Shown here piece after piece: positions 5,370 to 5,851 of a stretch of 5,851 nucleotides of DNA. The first letter of the stretch is position 1. Each line of letters starts with the position of its first letter. The position numbers and the translations under genes were made by a program. This DNA comes from Gemmatimonadota bacterium (GTDB lineage: Bacteria > GCA-2686955), in NCBI GenBank assembly GCA_026991065.1, contig JALXCG010000453.1, positions 1 through 5,851 on the forward strand, given 5' to 3'. The notes beneath the pieces were generated by a model, which was not told where the DNA came from, made no database searches, and saw nothing but the letters and a program-made list of their open reading frames with translations.

Positions 5370-5851
5370 TCACCCCAGCAGATCCATGAACCCCGGGTCC
5401 GCGCGCAGGCGCGCCTGCAACTCCCGAATCAGCCGCGCCACGCGGAAATAGCCGACCGCGCCCCAGGTCACCATCACCACACTGCCGCAGATCAGGAGAC
5501 CATCGAAGAGACTCCACCAGGAGAGACCGAAGTAGCGCAGAAAACCGATTCCGAGCGACAGAAACGCCAGACCGGTGCGGATCAAAGCGAGAAAAGTGCG
5601 CTCCCGCGCCAGTTCCGTGCGCTCCATCGAGAGCCGCGTACGGGTCACCGCGCGCCGGGTTCGGCGATCGGCCAGGTCGGTGCGCTTCCCCGCCAGATCG
5701 GTCCGTTCACCCGCCAGGTCGGTCCGCCGTTCCGCCAGTTCGGTGCGCTTCCCCGCCAGATCGGTCCGTTCACCCGCCAGGTCGGTCCGCCGTTCCGCCA
5801 GTTCGGTGCGCTCGCCCGCCAGATCGGTGCGGCTCGATGCCAGCTCGGTGC
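5370..5851 (-). CDS. DUF202 (YidH-like) membrane protein with N-terminal RTxLAxx heptad array, partial
   Basis: The frame is open from the stop at 5372-5370 to the right window edge, so about 159 residues are visible and the start lies outside; GTG at 5648 is internal. The C-terminal 80 or so residues match DUF202, whose best-known members are E. coli YidH and YidG. They carry the signature ELARERTFLALIRTGLAF leading into TM1, then a second membrane segment FDGLLICGSVVMVTWGAVGYF and a basic cytoplasmic-looking helix (RVARLIRELQARLR). The third membrane segment of YidH is absent. The family's function is not established. Before TM1 are at least twelve consecutive seven-residue units of the form RT(D/E)LA(G/E)(E/K/R), in strict register with the native ERTFLAxIRT motif. 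An alpha-helical, highly charged, possibly coiled-coil stalk is likely. It lies upstream of the propeller gene on the same strand, but an intervening promoter suggests separate transcription. Confidence 0.85.
   Translation of the reverse strand, partial: TELASSRTDLAGERTELAERRTDLAGERTDLAGKRTELAERRTDLAGERTDLAGKRTDLADRRTRRAVTRTRLSMERTELARERTFLALIRTGLAFLSLGIGFLRYFGLSWWSLFDGLLICGSVVMVTWGAVGYFRVARLIRELQARLRADPGFMDLLG
5677..5812 (-). repeat. Perfect in-frame 63-bp tandem repeat within the DUF202 gene
   Basis: Bases 5677-5749 recur without change at 5740-5812, a period of 63 bp with just over two copies. Each unit encodes 21 residues, the three heptads RTELAER-RTDLAGE-RTDLAGK. The flanks on both sides are diverged copies built from 21-bp subunits with the core CGCCAG(A/G/T)TCGGT (plus strand). 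Because 63 and 21 are multiples of three, gain or loss of units keeps the reading frame. The degenerate array continues to the window edge. Confidence 0.9.

Noticed and set aside
5191-5517. Minus-strand open frame of 108 codons overlapping the DUF202 C-terminus and the intergenic region
   Set aside because: It covers the promoter and leader region in a different frame from DUF202, has no domain features, and overlaps a coding region that is well supported.
5644-5648. GTG at 5648 as the start of a short 92-residue DUF202 protein
   Set aside because: The frame continues upstream without a stop, with the same heptad pattern in register across this codon, and no convincing ribosome binding site precedes it.
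5677-5851. Possible CRISPR array or iteron-like repeat at the right edge
   Set aside because: The repeat has no unique spacers. It is a continuous 21/63-bp coding periodicity translated as heptads in the DUF202 frame, so protein-level repetition explains it.

Overview
The window looks like chromosome of a GC-rich Gram-negative bacterium. The evidence is a tripartite RND efflux system, which needs two membranes, together with strong G/C bias at third codon positions and a secreted FG-GAP/VCBS protein. The phylum cannot be fixed from the sequence. Proteins of these kinds occur in Desulfuromonadota/Geobacter-like bacteria, Gammaproteobacteria and several uncultured environmental phyla, so any narrower statement would be a guess.

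Left part (1-3535, plus strand): an efflux operon. The 3' end of a periplasmic adaptor (membrane fusion protein) gene overlaps by 4 bases (ATGA) the start of a complete 1047-residue RND inner-membrane permease of the hydrophobe/amphiphile (AcrB-like) type. The permease keeps the TM4 Asp-Asp pair and the TM10 Lys used for proton relay. The adaptor and permease would work with an outer-membrane channel that is not in the window.

Middle (3536-4007): a convergent intergenic region. It contains an 11-bp perfect hairpin after the permease and, on the minus strand, an unannotated relic: the C-terminal half of an ASPIC/UnbV domain (HFGL...VYWPSG...), with its own stop codon and a hairpin just beyond it, but no start codon and no N-terminal half.

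Right part (4008-5851, minus strand): a secreted protein of about 389 residues with seven FG-GAP/VCBS calcium-loop repeats, the number expected for a complete seven-bladed beta-propeller. It probably starts at a TTG codon behind a good ribosome binding site, and a TTGACA-type promoter lies upstream. Beyond it is the 3' part of a DUF202 (YidH-like) membrane protein. The N-terminal side of that protein is a long in-register array of RT(D/E)LAxx heptads, encoded partly by a perfect 63-bp tandem repeat and running off the window edge.

No CRISPR array, transposase, tRNA or rRNA was seen. The items most worth a second look are the heptad array that merges into the DUF202 transmembrane helix, and the orphan ASPIC/UnbV fragment directly behind a propeller gene that is normally the partner of that domain.
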